Assembly: GCF_030052815.1 (NCBI RefSeq)
Contig: NC_079496.1
Coordinates: 15,267,100 to 15,331,099 of the forward strand
Length of the DNA: 64,000 bases
Origin: Hevea brasiliensis
Lineage: Eukaryota; Streptophyta; Magnoliopsida; Malpighiales; Euphorbiaceae
Reading direction: 5' to 3'
The position numbers were made by a program, and so were the translations under genes. Of this stretch, positions 47,365-59,832 are shown one piece after another. Under the pieces are notes generated by a model that searched no databases, was not told the DNA's origin, and saw nothing but the letters and a program-made list of their open reading frames with translations. The number at the start of each line of letters is the position of its first letter. Within the stretch, counting starts at the first letter, position 1.

Positions 47365-48692
47365 TAGGGGTGCCCACGGTTCAGGAACCGCCGGTTCAAG
47401 TTCAATAAAATCATGAACCTAAACCAAACCGTCATGGGACGGTTTGGAAGACGGTTCCTGAACCGCCGGTTCCGGTTCGAGCCCCGGTTTAAAACGGTTT
47501 AAGAGACGGTTCAAAAAATGACAGTTCAAAACGGTTTGAATGACGGTTTGGAAGCGATTTTGGAGCGGTTTAAGAGCGATTTAAAGGAAAAAAAATTAGA
47601 GAAAATTTTTATTTGATTTATAATTTAAGTTATATTTGTAAAAATATTTTAATTTTTCTTAGAAATCTTTTAATCAAAATAAAATAAGAATAAAAAGAAT
47701 AAAATTAACTTATTTTTAAGAAAAATATAATAAGCAAAGACTTGAACTTATTAAAAACTAGAGATGAAATTAATTTAAAAAAAAATTAGAAAAAGGTGCA
47801 TGAACTTAATTTTGCCTATGTATTCCTTTAGGATTTAGATGAATCAAAATTTTCAGTTATAGGCTGAGAGAAGGGAGATTGAGGTGGTTTGATAATGTGA
47901 AGCATAGACATAGGAAAATTCTAGTTAGACATGTAGAGCACATTGAGTTAGAGAATAGAAAGAAAAGAATAGGTAGACCTAAACTAACTTAAAGGAGAAT
48001 AGTACAACATGACCTAAAAGTATTACACATTTCCGATAATTTAACCCAAAATCGTTTAGAGTGGAGAAAGAGAATCCATATAGCCGATCCCAATAAATTT
48101 TTGAGATAAAAGTTTAGTTGAATTGAGTTGAGTATTACTTGCCCTTTTTTAAAAAATTATATGATAATTGATAATTAAAAAAATATAAAAGAAAAAAAAT
48201 CAAAATAGAGGGTATTGAAAATTTTATTGAATATATAAAATAATAACAGAGTAATTGATATAGCATTAAAAATTTTAGTGAGCATATAAAATAATAAAGT
48301 AGGAGAATTATGAAAGTATTGAGAATTAAAAAGAGTGTAGAAAATAATTATTTAGAAAATTTGAGAGAAATTAAAAGAGTATTGAGAATTAAAGAGAGTG
48401 TAGAAAATAATTGTGTAGAGAATTAATGATATATATTTATATATATATAAAAATGAATTAGGAGTGGAGTGAGGTATTTATTGAATTTTTTTGTATTTAA
48501 ATCACTAGTTTGGTCCGGTTTAGAACTATCGGTTCAATCCGGTTCGGAACCGCCGGTTTACGGTTTCTAAAAAATATGAACCTGAACCAAACCGTAAAAT
48601 GGCGATTTCGGTCCGGTTCGAAACCGGTTCCAGTTTTGACCGAACCGATTTCGGTTTGGTTCCGGTTTGAAACCGAACCGTGGCCACCCCTA
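47365..48692. mobile_element. hAT-type non-autonomous DNA transposon, with an RTE fragment inside
   Basis: Terminal inverted repeats TAGGGGTGCCCACGGTTC (47365) and the complement of GGTGGCCACGG (48678-48692), flanked by perfect 8-bp duplications CAAACATC (47357-47364 and 48693-48700). Eight-base duplications and TAGGGGTG ends are hAT features. Subterminal regions are packed with CGGTTT/AACCGG words in both orientations (47380-47580 and 48510-48690). No transposase is present. The interior is AT-rich. Confidence 0.9.
47863..48133 (+). mobile_element. 5'-truncated RTE LINE fragment
   Basis: Matches the 3' end of the LINE at 57550-57820: GGAGATTGAGGTGGTTTG, AGACATGTAGAGCACATT, AGAATCCATATAG, and the terminal TTGAATTGAGTTGAGTAT. 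It inserted into the hAT element. Short and non-functional. Confidence 0.88.
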
Positions 48693-48700
48693 CAAACATC

Positions 48701-51700
48701 CATTAAGTCGGCGCCGGGTGTTTAACCCAACTATGACCACGGGACAAACATGGGCTGGATCTAAGTAAAGACCAAGACGCGCCCAGCTTTGAAGTTTCAC
48801 GGCCCAGCTTGAAAATATTCTCTTGAATATGTAAAGCTTTGTTCCACGTTTTGCTTCAATTTTCGCCACAACTTTTTAGCTCTTCAATTTTGGCCACAAT
48901 TTTGGCCACAACTTGAATATGTAAAACATGGGCTGGACAAAATCATGGCATGAAATTAAGAAACACTAGCATTTGAAACACTTGCATTAAATAGTCTATA
49001 ACACATAGTTATTTTATTTATACATATATAATAATAATAATAATTGAATATTAATTTAATTACTTAAATTAAAATATTAAATTTTAACGATATTTAATGT
49101 TATAAGTTGATTAGTGCAATGTAATACATAGATAGTTGAAATATTTTTAAATCTATTATTTCATTAGTTGTAGTTAGAAAAATTTACTACATATACAGTA
49201 AAATTTTAAAATAAAATTTTTAAAAATAAGATAATTTTATTTTTATTTTATTTTTTTGATAATTATATATTATGTGAGTATTAATTCAAATTTTTATACA
49301 TATTAGTATATTTTGTGTTAAATAATTAAACTACGTGTTTTTATTATAATTTTATTGAAATATATGTTTGTATAGTGAACATATAATAAAGATGAGTGCA
49401 ACAATATTATTAATATCATGACAAACTGATAATCAAAGTGAAAAGATCAAATTTGAGTTTTCATACAAAAATATTAATATGATACATGAATGCATGATTA
49501 TCAAATATATAAATTATATTATTTTAACTGCATTAGGAATTCAATGAATTTATAATTTTTTTTTGTAAATTTCACTATTTACCCTTCAATTTTAGCCCTT
49601 ATAACGACGTTTGTAAACTTCAATTTATAATATAAAACTTTCGTTATAAACTATAAAGTTTTTTTAACATATTTTTACAAAACTTTTTATTACCATGTTG
49701 ACCTGACATTAATATCAAAAAGAAAACAAAAATAATGTATATACTCTATGTATTTTTTTCACTTTTTCTTCTATCTCACTCCATATTTCTTTATATCTTC
49801 ATTGCAGTTTTTATCATTAATAAATAAAGAATTAAAAAAATCATAAAAGCATCTAAAGTAATAATTATATATTATTAATATTGATTAGTTTCAATTCAAT
49901 ATTAAGTATTAAGATTGATAATTAATTAGAAAAAAAAATTACAGGAAAACCATCATATTAGCATTTAAGGTGTCGGACTTTCTTTTTCTTATTTATTGTC
50001 AATTTAATGACATGTAATTTTAATTTTTTTTGAACTTAGATCACAAGGTGAAAAGGACATAAAAATTAGTAATATAGCGGTGGTGTCATATGTGGAGAAG
50101 GTGCCAACACCATTAATACCATTAGACACAATATAATGGGGTTATTAAAAATTAAAAAAATATAATTTTTAAATAGGATTTACACATTGAAATTGCAAAA
50201 TGATTTCTAAATTGTGAATACGTTAATTATTAAAAAGAATTAAAAAGTATTTGTGAAATAATTAGTAATAACTTTTAAATATTTTAAAAAATAAAAATTT
50301 GAAAGAGAGCATAATATACCTACCAACGGAAATGGCTGAAAGATCCATATTTATTATTATTGAATAAATATTACATTATTTTAATTAATTTAATTTATTT
50401 AGTTAATTTTTTTAGAGAATTTATAAAAATGCAAATCCTTACCAAATATTTTTTTTATTAAGAATGTTAATTTATTTTAATTGTGATTTTTATGGCATTA
50501 TAATTTTTAATATTTTAATGTTGAAATTTATAAATAAAAAATTTAAAAATTATCAAGATTTTATTATAATTTTGAACTGTAAAAGCTTTGTAAAACATAC
50601 TATATGTAATTTTGGAATAAATATTATATTATTTTAATTAATTTAACTTATTTAGTTTAATGCTGTTTTTTTAGAGAATTTATAAAGATATGAATATATC
50701 TATCTATAATATATATTATTAAGATTTCAATATAGTGTTGAACTGGAGAAAACATAAGATCAAGTATTTGAATTTGAATTCTACACTTAAATTTGGTTAT
50801 AAAAATTTATTTTATATTTAATTTATTATAGAAATCTATTTGAATTAAAATTCTATATTTTAAATATTATTTAATTTTATACATAATATAAATAATTAAG
50901 GATATTTTTATCAGTTTGAAAGTTCACTCTCATTTGTTCATTTATATATATTATAGATTAGCAAAATGTCTGCGTTATGTACAATCCCTCTCTATATATA
51001 AATTATTTTTTATTTCAAATTTTCTTTTAAATTCATTTAATTTAAATGATTTTAATTATATTCTAAAGGTAATTTTTAAAATTAATTTGTGGTTTAATTA
51101 ATTAAAAAAAATTATATAAATTAATGATAGTTTTTATGATGTATAATTAATATTTTCACAAAAATTTTTTGAACTTTATTGATCTCATCCATCTAAATAA
51201 TTGGGTCATACCAAATTACTTTTTGATCCGATAAGATTATAAATCTATACTATTTTGAAATTTGAGTCATCTTTCCGATCAATTATTCTGAATTTAATAA
51301 CAGTGATATTTATTACTAAAATAATGAATTTAGTCATAAGGAACTGCCTGTGCTTTTGCACATGTAATTTTAGTATATAAATAATTTTAGTTTATATATT
51401 TATTTTTTAATTTTAATATATAAAAAATTAATATTTTAAATTTATCATTTTATCTCACAGTTTTTTAATGAAAATTTTATAACATTATGAAAATTATTAT
51501 TAATTAAATTTAACAAAAAAGTATAGCAATAAAACAAAAATACTAATTAAAGATATTAAATATTTTAAAATTAAATAAATTATATGATCATTTTCATCAA
51601 ATATAACGTGTTAAATATTATCTTTATTTAATCCTATTAATATTATTATAAAAAAATACTAATAATCTAAAAAGTATAAATATTATTATATGAAATAAAT

Positions 51701-52525
51701 ATATGTTAATATGTATTAATAGTATTAAAGAATTAATTAGCTTATATGAAACAAATTCTATAAGATAAATTGTTTTATTATTAGGGGTTGTATTTTCTTT
51801 AAAAAATATCATTAAATAGATTTTAGCACGAAAAATGCATTTTTTTTCTTTTTGCATAAATTTAAAATATAAATTATTTTATTAACTTATTAGATTGGGT
51901 ATGAAAATTTTCCTTAGAATTTTGTTTCCTTATTAATTTTTTTTAATCAAGTTAACATTCTCATTTTTAATTTTCATTGAGAAATTAGTGCTCAATTTGC
52001 CTTTTTTAAATTTATGGTTTTTTATTAACTTTAATTAACCAGCCAAGCAAGTAATTAGTGGAAACTTTACATGGTAGATTCAAACTTGTTATCTCTGTTT
52101 AGAGCTGTCAAGTGGAGCCATTAGGAAAAGTTTCGCTGATAGATGGGTTGATACTTACATTATAAAATAAGACATGAAAAGCAAAGATTAATTAAAGTAA
52201 AATAAATAAAATTTTTTAAAGTTATTAAAGGCTTATAAAAATTAATAAAAACAACTAATTAACATAAAACAATATAAAATTTATAAAATTACTTATAATA
52301 TGAATAAAATATTTTTTACCCATCACTTAACGATAAAAGCTTCAGATTCTTCAAGATTATCTTGTTCTTCCTCGCTCCAAATCGTTCTTCATGTTCTTCA
52401 TCTTTAAGTTGCTCTTCTTGTTCTTCATATTCAAGTTGTTGAATTGCTTCTATATTGTCAAGAACTCTTGATATTGTGTCCAAAGTTGAAACACATATTC
52501 ATTCTTTCATTTTTCTAGTTTTCTC
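48701..52525. other. AT-rich intergenic stretch
   Basis: Very AT-rich with many short A and T runs. The only moderately GC part is 48700-48930. No gene, repeat pair or element boundary recognised by eye. At 52320-52500 the minus strand has a short Glu/Gln-rich open stretch that I could not identify. Confidence 0.6.
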
Positions 52526-53842
52526 TGTTAAATTTAGACAGAGTGCTGGGCATATTAGACATTAATTCATTTAATATAGGCTTATATAAGCGATCGAGTT
52601 GCTTTATATATTAAAATGATTAGCTAATTCAATGTTGCAACCTAATCACTTATATTTATTATTTCATTCTTATTTAGTCTCGATGTGAGACTTAGATTCC
52701 CAACACTCCTCCCTCAAGTGCAACCACATGGTTGTCAATCGACAATTAGTTAGTATTAAGCCAATAAAAACCCAATTATATAGCTTTATAAGTAGCTGAA
52801 ACCCATAATTCAATCCAAGCTCTGAAACCATTTGTTAGAGATCCAAGAAGCCTAAAGCGCTTGAGGAGAATCTTTTTTGATAAGCCTTGTGAAAAATCAA
52901 GCTCATGGACTTGACACCATATCCAACTTAAAATCTTAAAGCAATGAGTTTATGTGTCATTTCCACTTATATGTCTTTCACTCATCCTATCCCTTTTCGA
53001 TGTGGGAATTCTAACATTTGAAAATTTCCAACAATCTTCCCCTCAAGTGTGAATTTTTCCTTTTTATATTGGGCTTACTGCGCTTGCTCCCTCTCGAACG
53101 AAAAGCCTTTTTCGTAACTCGAATATTATGACGTCACTAATAGCCCAATTACTCCACTAAACCCACCTAAGCATGCACCTTTAAGAGCAACGCTAGAGTT
53201 ATAAAGTGTACTAAGAGTCTCTACTCCATCAGTCTATTCTTCTCTTGAAGAATGCCTTCCTGCTCTATTAGGCCTCCTGAGAGACTACTTGATTTTTCAT
53301 CCATGTGTTAAAACAACACGAGAATCGCTGACCATTGTTTTTGTACTCGTTCTTGTCAAACCATCAGCTCTCATATCACTTGTTATAGATCTGGGGAGCT
53401 TAAAGTGCTTGGGGAGATTCATTTTTTATGGGCCTTTGTGAAAGAATGCACTCATAGGCTTTAAATCACATCAAATCCAAAACCTTAAGGCAAGTGTGAA
53501 TTTTTTCTATCTAGAGTTTGATCTCTTCTTTTTTTTTTGGCTTGGCTTTATAGGCTTAGTTCATTTTACTAGCCCGTGGAATGGATTCACTTAGGTCTGA
53601 CTCATTGTGGCACTGCCTACCATGCATTTTTGCGTCTCAAATTATGGCCTGCTCTGATACCATGTAAAATTCGAAGAGAGTGCTGGGCATCTTAGACATT
53701 AATTCATTTAATATGGGCTTATATGAGTAATTGAGTTTCTTTATACATCAAAATGACTAGTCAATTCAATGGTACAATCCAACCACTTATGTTTATCATT
53801 TCGTTCTTGTTTACTCTCGATGTAGGACTTAGATTTCCAACA
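52526..53842 (-). mobile_element. TRIM-like miniature LTR element
   Basis: Two 180-bp direct repeats, 52526-52705 and 53663-53842, with TG..CA ends and the shared GAGTGCTGGGCAT and TTAGACATTAATTCATTTAA. On the minus strand a primer site ATGGTATCAGAGCAGG (about 53647-53662) follows the right LTR and a purine tract TTGAGGGAGGAG precedes the left one. The 957-bp interior has no ORF of note, so this is a terminal-repeat miniature element. The flanking duplication is uncertain (TTCTC against CTCTC). Confidence 0.8.
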
Positions 53843-53847
53843 CTCTC

Positions 53848-54418
53848 CACCTAACATGTAAAATTTGTTCGCTATCTAGATATTTACAATATAATTCATA
53901 ATATTAGTTAGGAGGACAATATTTAGCACTAATATATGCATCAATCCAATAACATATCTCAACTAATTGTCCTTGTAGGCATCGATTTCATCTTATAGTC
54001 TTTGAATTGTAGCCCATATAAAATCTTACTTAAAACACAACTTAAAGCTTATGCTAGCTTTACATTTTTATTTTTTTCAAAAATGGATGTGAAAATCAGA
54101 ATCAACATGTCGAAATTAGTGTGGAGGGGTCTTGCCAAAATAGTTTATTGGCATGGCAATGAGTTGGCAAATGGCATGACACTAAGTTAACAACTAACAT
54201 GGCAATGATTTAGGAGAGATTAGTGGAAAGAGCACACATGAGCAAGGTGAGCTCGATTGCAATTTTAAACAAATCTTATCTTTATCTGACCCATTGGGTT
54301 TGGGCTACTAAGGTGCCAAGTGTGGGTTCCAAAAGTGGGGAAACATCGATCGACAGCCAGCAAAGTGCAAAAAAGGTGAGGATGGCAAAATCTATGAAGT
54401 TTTTGTCTAGTTTGAACT
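53848..54418. other. Intergenic stretch
   Basis: No gene recognised. Text just after 53842 (CTCTCCACC, then ACATGTAAAATTTG) looks like the start of another TRIM interior, so a tandem or partial second copy is possible. Confidence 0.45.
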
Positions 54419-54505
54419 AAGTCCAATTTTGACTCAATAAGAACTCTATATTTGCGAGGACCCATAGTACATAACTATCGATCTTATCGAGTCAAAATTG
54501 GACTC
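54419..54505. repeat. Short foldback (23-bp inverted arms)
   Basis: Arms 54419-54441 and 54483-54505 are inverted copies (core AGTCCAATTTTGACTC) with about two mismatches and a 41-base loop. No target duplication found. A run of 14 G follows at about 54561-54574. Confidence 0.8.
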
Positions 54506-54748
54506 ACATTCAAACCTGACAAAAACTTTCTTTCCCCCCTCGCAAGGTTCTATATTGGTGGGGGGGGGGGGGTTGGAGGGGAAGAAATTCAATGGCGAGG
54601 GTTCTATATTTGCGAGAAACCAATATGAACGTGAGAAATTTTAAGAAAACTAAAGGAGTTCTCCACAAATAATTGGATACTTTACTCTGATGCCAAATTC
54701 TCAATTATTAATTCTCAAATTAATAATAATAATCATCATAATAAACTC

Positions 54749-57700
54749 GACGTGCCATGCTAGCGCCCAGGTGTGGTGTTAAATGAGCAAGGGTTCCCAC
54801 ATCATGGACGGGTGTGGGTAAAGAAATTAGTCCATAGGATAGATAGTAGAACAGATAGTGGAACAGAATACAAGATAGATATAGAAAATAATAGAAGATA
54901 TCATAGAATGAGACCAATTAGGAAGGAACAGGATATGAGGAGAATCAAGGTTGGTACTTGGAATGTTGGATCACTTACAGGAAAATTAATGGAGCTTGTG
55001 GATACCTTGAAAAGGAGAAGGGTGAATATTGCTTGCATTCAAGAGACTAAATGAGTAGGAGAGAAAAGCAAGAAAGTGGATAGTTTAAGGTACAAACTGT
55101 GGTTTGCCAGAAAGGAGAGAAACAAGAACGGAGTGGGCATAATCATAGATAGGACATTGAAAGAAGCTGTAATAGCTGTCAAAAGAGTAGGGGATAGAAT
55201 TATACTAGTAAAGCTAGTACTAGAGGGAGAAATAATAAATGTAGTTAGTACTTATACCCCACAAATAGGACTAGATAGTGAGAGTAAACAAAGGTTTTGA
55301 GAAGATATGGATGATTTAATGCAAAGCATACCGAATGAAGAGAGTGTTTTCATTGGTGGAGATTTGAATGGACATGTAGGAAGTGATAGGCAAGATTATG
55401 ATAATGTTCATGGAGGTTTTTGTTTTGGCAGTCGAAATGAGGAGAGAAAAAGCATCATGAATTTTGCTATGGTATACGACCTAATGCTAGTAAATACATA
55501 CTTTATAAAAAGAGAGTCACATTTAGTGACCTTCAAAAGTGGGCAACATAGAAGCCAAATCGACTTCCTCTTAACCAGAAAGATAAATAGAGCTTTATGC
55601 AAGGATTGCAAGGTCATTCCAAGAGAGGCTTTAATAAGTCAACATTGATTAGTGGTCTTGGATGTCAAGTTTAGTAACAATTTAAGTAAGGTCAGAAGAA
55701 ATAGTATAGCTCGAACAAAGTGGTGAGAGTTTAAAAGAGTAAAGCAAGTGAAGTTCAAAAATGAGCTTCTCGAATCCGAAGCATGGAAGCTGGATATGGA
55801 GACCAATGATATGGGGATACAGATTGCATCAAAGATTAGAAAAGTAGCTACAAAAGTACTTGGAGAGTCTAAAGGACATGGACCACCCTCAAAAGAGAGA
55901 TGGTGGTGGAATGAAGAAGTACAAAAGGTAGTGAAGAGAAAAAGAGAATAGTATAAGAAATTACCTAAATGTGATAATAATGAGGCATATGAACGGTACA
56001 AAATAGAAAGAAAGAGGCAAAAAAGGCAGTTAGTCAAACAAGAGCACATGCCTTTGAAAAGTTATATGAGAAACTCGGAACTAAAGAAGGAGAGAAATAT
56101 ATTAATAGATTAGCAAGGAAGAGAGAAAGGAAATGTCAAGATCTCAATCAAGTTAGGTGCATTAAGGATAAAGAAGGAAAATTATTGGTGAAAGATGAGG
56201 ACATTAAAGATGGAAAATTTATTTTAATGATCTCTTTAATAATAGTCAAAATGGTAAAAGCGTGAATATAGACTATAGAATAATAGAAAAGAATGTGAAT
56301 TATACTAGAAAGATTAGATCTTTAAAAGTAAAGGAAGCACTTAAGAGAATGAAAGTGGGTAAAGCCTGTAGACCCAATGGAATACCAATTGAAGTGTGGA
56401 AGTGTTTGGGAGATATGGGAGTGGCATGGTTAACTAAATTATTTAATAAGATTCTAAACTCAAAGAAAATGTCTGATGAATGGAGGAGGAGTATTTTAGT
56501 ACCTATTTTTAAACATAAGGGAGACATACAGAGTTGCTCAAACTATAGAAGAATTAAACTCATGAGTCATACTATGAAGTTGTGAAAGAGAGTTGTGGAG
56601 CATTGATTACATCATGATACTTCTATCTCTCTCAATCAATTTAACTTCATGCCCGGTCTTTTAACTATGGAAGCGATCTTTCTCATTAGAAGCTTGATGG
56701 AGAAATATAGAGATGTAAAGAAAGATCTACACATGGTTTTTTATTGATTTGGAGAAGGCTTATGATGGTGTTCCAAGAGATGTCTTATGAAAAGTGTTAG
56801 AACAAAAGAGGGTATCTATTAGGTACATACAAGTGTTGAAAGATATGTATGAAGGAGCAACTACTATTGTGTGCACAGTGGGAGGAGACACAAGAGATTT
56901 TTCGATCTCAGTTGGATTAAATCAAGAATCAGCTATAAGCCCTTACCTTTTTACATTAGTTTTAGATGAATTGACGAAACATATACAAAAGAGTATTCCT
57001 TGGTGCATGATGTTTGCGGATGATATTATTCTGATAGATGAGACGCGAGAATGAGTCAATAGAAAGCTAGACCTTTGGAGAAGTACTCTAGAGTCAAAGG
57101 GCTTTAAGTTAAGTAGGACGAAAACAGAATACATGCATTGCAAGTTCAGTGAAGGCCAAACTGGTGATAGGGAAGGAGTTAGTTTGGATGGAGTGGTACT
57201 GTCCCAAAGTAATCACTTTAAATATCTCAGCTCAGTTCCTTCAAGTAGATAGGGGATATGAGGAGGATGTTAGTCATAGGATTAAAGTCGGATGGTTGAA
57301 GTGGAGACGTACCATGGGAGTTTTATGTGATCGCAAGATTCCCAATAAGTTGAAAGGAAAATTTTACCGTATAGCCATACGACAGGCCATGTTACATAAT
57401 AGTGAGAGTTGAGCACTGAAGGAGTCATATGCGTCTAAGATAAGAGTTGCAAAGATGAGAATGTTAAGGTGGATGAGTGGCCATACTAGACTAGATAAAG
57501 TTCGTAATGAGAGTATTAGAGAAAATGTAGGAGTGGTACAAATTGAGGATAAGTTGAGAGAACGGAGATTGAGGTGGTTTGGTCATTTGAAGCGTAGACA
57601 TACGGAGGCTCCAGTTAGACAAGTAGAGCACATTAGGTTAGAGGATAGAAAGAAAAAAATGAATAGACCTAAATTGACTTAGAGGAGAGTAATACAACAT

Positions 57701-57820
57701 GACCTAGAAGTATTATACATTTCTGAGGATTTAACTCAAAATCGTTTAAAGTGGAGAAAGCGAATCCATATAGTCGACCCTAAATTTTTGGGATAAAAAT
57801 TTAGTTGAGTTGAGTTGAGT
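54749..57820 (+). mobile_element. RTE-type LINE, nearly full length, decayed
   Basis: 3.07 kb with an 11-bp target duplication ATAATAAACTC (54738-54748 and 57821-57831). The 3' end is a short TTGAGTTGAGTTGAGT repeat instead of a poly-A tail, as in RTE-clade elements. It codes an endonuclease followed by a reverse transcriptase. A second truncated copy is at 47863. Confidence 0.9.
54773..57682 (+). pseudogene. LINE endonuclease-reverse transcriptase, broken
   Basis: APE-type endonuclease: IKVGTWNVGSLTGKLMELVD, NIACIQETK, NGVGIIID, VVSTYTPQIGLD, VFIGGDLNGHVG and HRSQIDFLLTR with the expected Asn, Glu and Asp residues. RT: AGACRPNGIPIEVWKCLG-type text, ILVPIFKHKGDIQSCSNYRR, ISPYLFTLVLDEL and the active site MMFADDIIL. 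The C-terminal part includes LRWFGHLKRR. The endonuclease half stays in one frame with stops at 55052, 55298 and 55646. At least three frameshifts follow (between 55952-56262, 56586-56794 and 57055-57149). It would have nicked target DNA and primed reverse transcription there. Confidence 0.88.
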
Positions 57821-57846
57821 ATAATAAACTCTACCAAAGTACCTAG

Positions 57847-57851
<5 letters not shown>

Positions 57852-57906
<55 letters not shown>

Positions 57907-58136
57907 TATGATTAGGATTAGAAATTCTAAATAGTAAGTACTAATTAGGAAATTATGTTGGTTTGAGATTCCTGATTAGTACTTCCTATTTAGAATTTCT
58001 AATCTTAATAATAATTTCATATATATATATATATATATATATGTTTATATATATATATATATATATATTCCTGATTAGTACTTCCTATTTAGAATTTCTA
58101 ATCTTAATAATAATTTCATATATATATATATATATA
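57852..58136. repeat. LTR-derived hairpin with long AT tracts and a duplicated arm
   Basis: Order: (AT) tract 57852-57900, left arm 57899-57951, 17-base loop, right arm 57969-58021 (inverted copy, about four mismatches in 53), AT tracts to 58067, a second direct copy of the right arm 58068-58120, AT tract to 58135. The arms carry GATTAGAAATTCTAAATAG, which belongs to LTR family G/H. Confidence 0.9.
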
Positions 58137-58139
58137 GCA

Positions 58140-59232
58140 GCTTGGAAAAATACTTATGCCCTCCCAAAACCCAAAAGGAAAAAAGAAAAAAAAAATCGCC
58201 TATCTACAAAAACAAATGTGGCAAAATTGTAATAGAGAAGACAATCAAACAAAGGGTAAATTACTATTTAGTTTTTGTATTTTAATGAAATTAATTATTT
58301 GATCTTGTATTTTAAAAAATACATTATTTATTATTTATATTTTGCTTCCATTAAACTATTTAGTCATTTTATCAATTTTTTCATTAGTCAATACGAGTCA
58401 AATGATTATTCAATCTCTTTATTTTAGTAAAATTAATTAATTAATACCTATATTTTTTTAAAAATATATTAGTTAGTCCTGTAATTTAACTTTGTTAACT
58501 ATTTAGTCTCATAATTATTTTTTATACCTAAATTATCATAATTCTCTTCCCCTTATTTCTCTCTTATGCTTCTCTCTGTTTTCATGTTTTTTCTCCTCTG
58601 CACACACACATTTTCCTTCTCATTGTCTCTTTGTTTTCATTTGTAGATAAAAAAAAGGTACAAACTATCTAAAAAAAAGTTAATCAGTTCCTAAAATTTC
58701 TAAATAACCAAAGAAAATTATTTTTCAATAAAGAAAACATAAAAATAATATATAAAGAATTGAAAATTTTAAAAAAATTGTAAATTCAGATATAGTTTTT
58801 ACTTAATAAAATTTCTATTTTTATTCTAGAATATTATTTTCAAGATATTTAATTTTTTAAAATATAAAAATTAATTAATTAATTTTATTAAAATAAAAAA
58901 ACTAAATATTAATATTTTTTAAAATATAAGTCATCAACTAATTAATTTTTTTAAAATAAATGAATTAAATAGTAATTTCTATTTTTATTCTAAAATATAT
59001 TTTTTAAGATATTTGATTTTTTAAAATATAAAAATTAATTAATTAATTTCACTAAAATAAAAGTACAAAATATAAATATTTTTTTAAAATATAGTGATCA
59101 ATTAATTAATTTTTTAAAATAAATATATTAAATAGTAATTTAAATAATATAAATAATAAAAAAATAAATAATTTAATAAAAATAAAATATAAAAATTAAA
59201 ATAAAATATTATATAGCGGCAAACAAATCAAA

Positions 59233-59236
<4 letters not shown>
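58140..59236. other. AT-rich intergenic stretch
   Basis: No gene recognised. At 58880-59130 the phrase AAATATAAAAATTAATTAATT recurs several times as a decayed direct repeat. Confidence 0.6.

Positions 59237-59316
<80 letters not shown>
59237..59316. repeat. (TA)40 microsatellite
   Basis: Eighty bases of uninterrupted TA. Confidence 0.98.
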
Positions 59317-59320
<4 letters not shown>

Positions 59321-59339
59321 TGAAGAACGTCTTTATTAA

Positions 59340-59739
59340 AGAAAAAAAAGATAGCTAATTTCAAGAATGTCTTTACTTGCTTGACCTGACAAGAATGATT
59401 AGCATTCATTGACCGCCTGTGTCTATCTTTTTCTCTAAGAATGATTATTTTTTTCTTGTTACCAATTTTCAAATAATGTGCCTTGACAAAAATTTCAGTA
59501 TTATTTTTTTCATAATTGCTAGGAAATTCTTTTTCCTTAAAAAGCAACGACACTTTCATTCCATCAGTTTTTAGCGGTCTTTTCACGTTCTTCACTGCTC
59601 TATTTCCACAGGGGAGGAAAGTACCGGTTCTACACGAGTAATTATATCCTATTTCTATGATTACATGTAGAATAGTCCATATAAGATAACCAATAATAAA
59701 TTGATAATATAATAATAATTTTATAATAGTAAATCCCAT
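59340..59739 (-). CDS. Hypothetical ORF, doubtful
   Basis: A minus-strand frame from ATG at 59739 with a hydrophobic start (LLYYQFIIGYLIWTILHVII) that could be a signal anchor, then a basic region with KVSLLFKEKEFPSN and REKDRHRRSMNANHS. The frame runs through the (TA)40 tract to 59209, which would add an unlikely Tyr-Ile repeat, so the real end, if any, is unclear. The middle part (59370-59650) is less AT-rich than its surroundings. No family recognised and no expression signal seen. Could equally be chance. Confidence 0.2.
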
Positions 59740-59832
59740 AAAATAATTATTTTTTAATATGTTAAAAATAATTTAAAAAAAATATAATTATTTTTTATTT
59801 AATTATTATATTATAATTAATTTATCATTTCC

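Larger units (their letters stand above)
54692..58136 (-). mobile_element. LTR fragment H (same family as remnant G) split by a LINE
   Basis: Left part 54692-54748 has AATTCTCAA, AATAATAATCATCATAATAAACTC as in the G LTR at 43784-43830. The right part resumes at 57832 with TACCAAAGTACCTAGACAAC and continues with TAGGATTAGAAATTCTAAAT like G's LTR body. A TGGCATCAGAG primer-like site (minus strand, about 54680-54692) lies on the inner side. The rest of the element is not recognised. Confidence 0.65.

Noticed and set aside
48497..48725. Two overlapping open frames on opposite strands
   Set aside because: They are translations of the CGGTTT/AACCGG subterminal repeats of the hAT element.
52320..52500. 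Short Glu/Gln-rich minus-strand frame beside the TRIM element
   Set aside because: About 58 codons of low-complexity sequence without a convincing start or family.
57963..58232. 89-residue frame with Tyr-Ile runs
   Set aside because: Translation of AT microsatellites and the duplicated hairpin arm.
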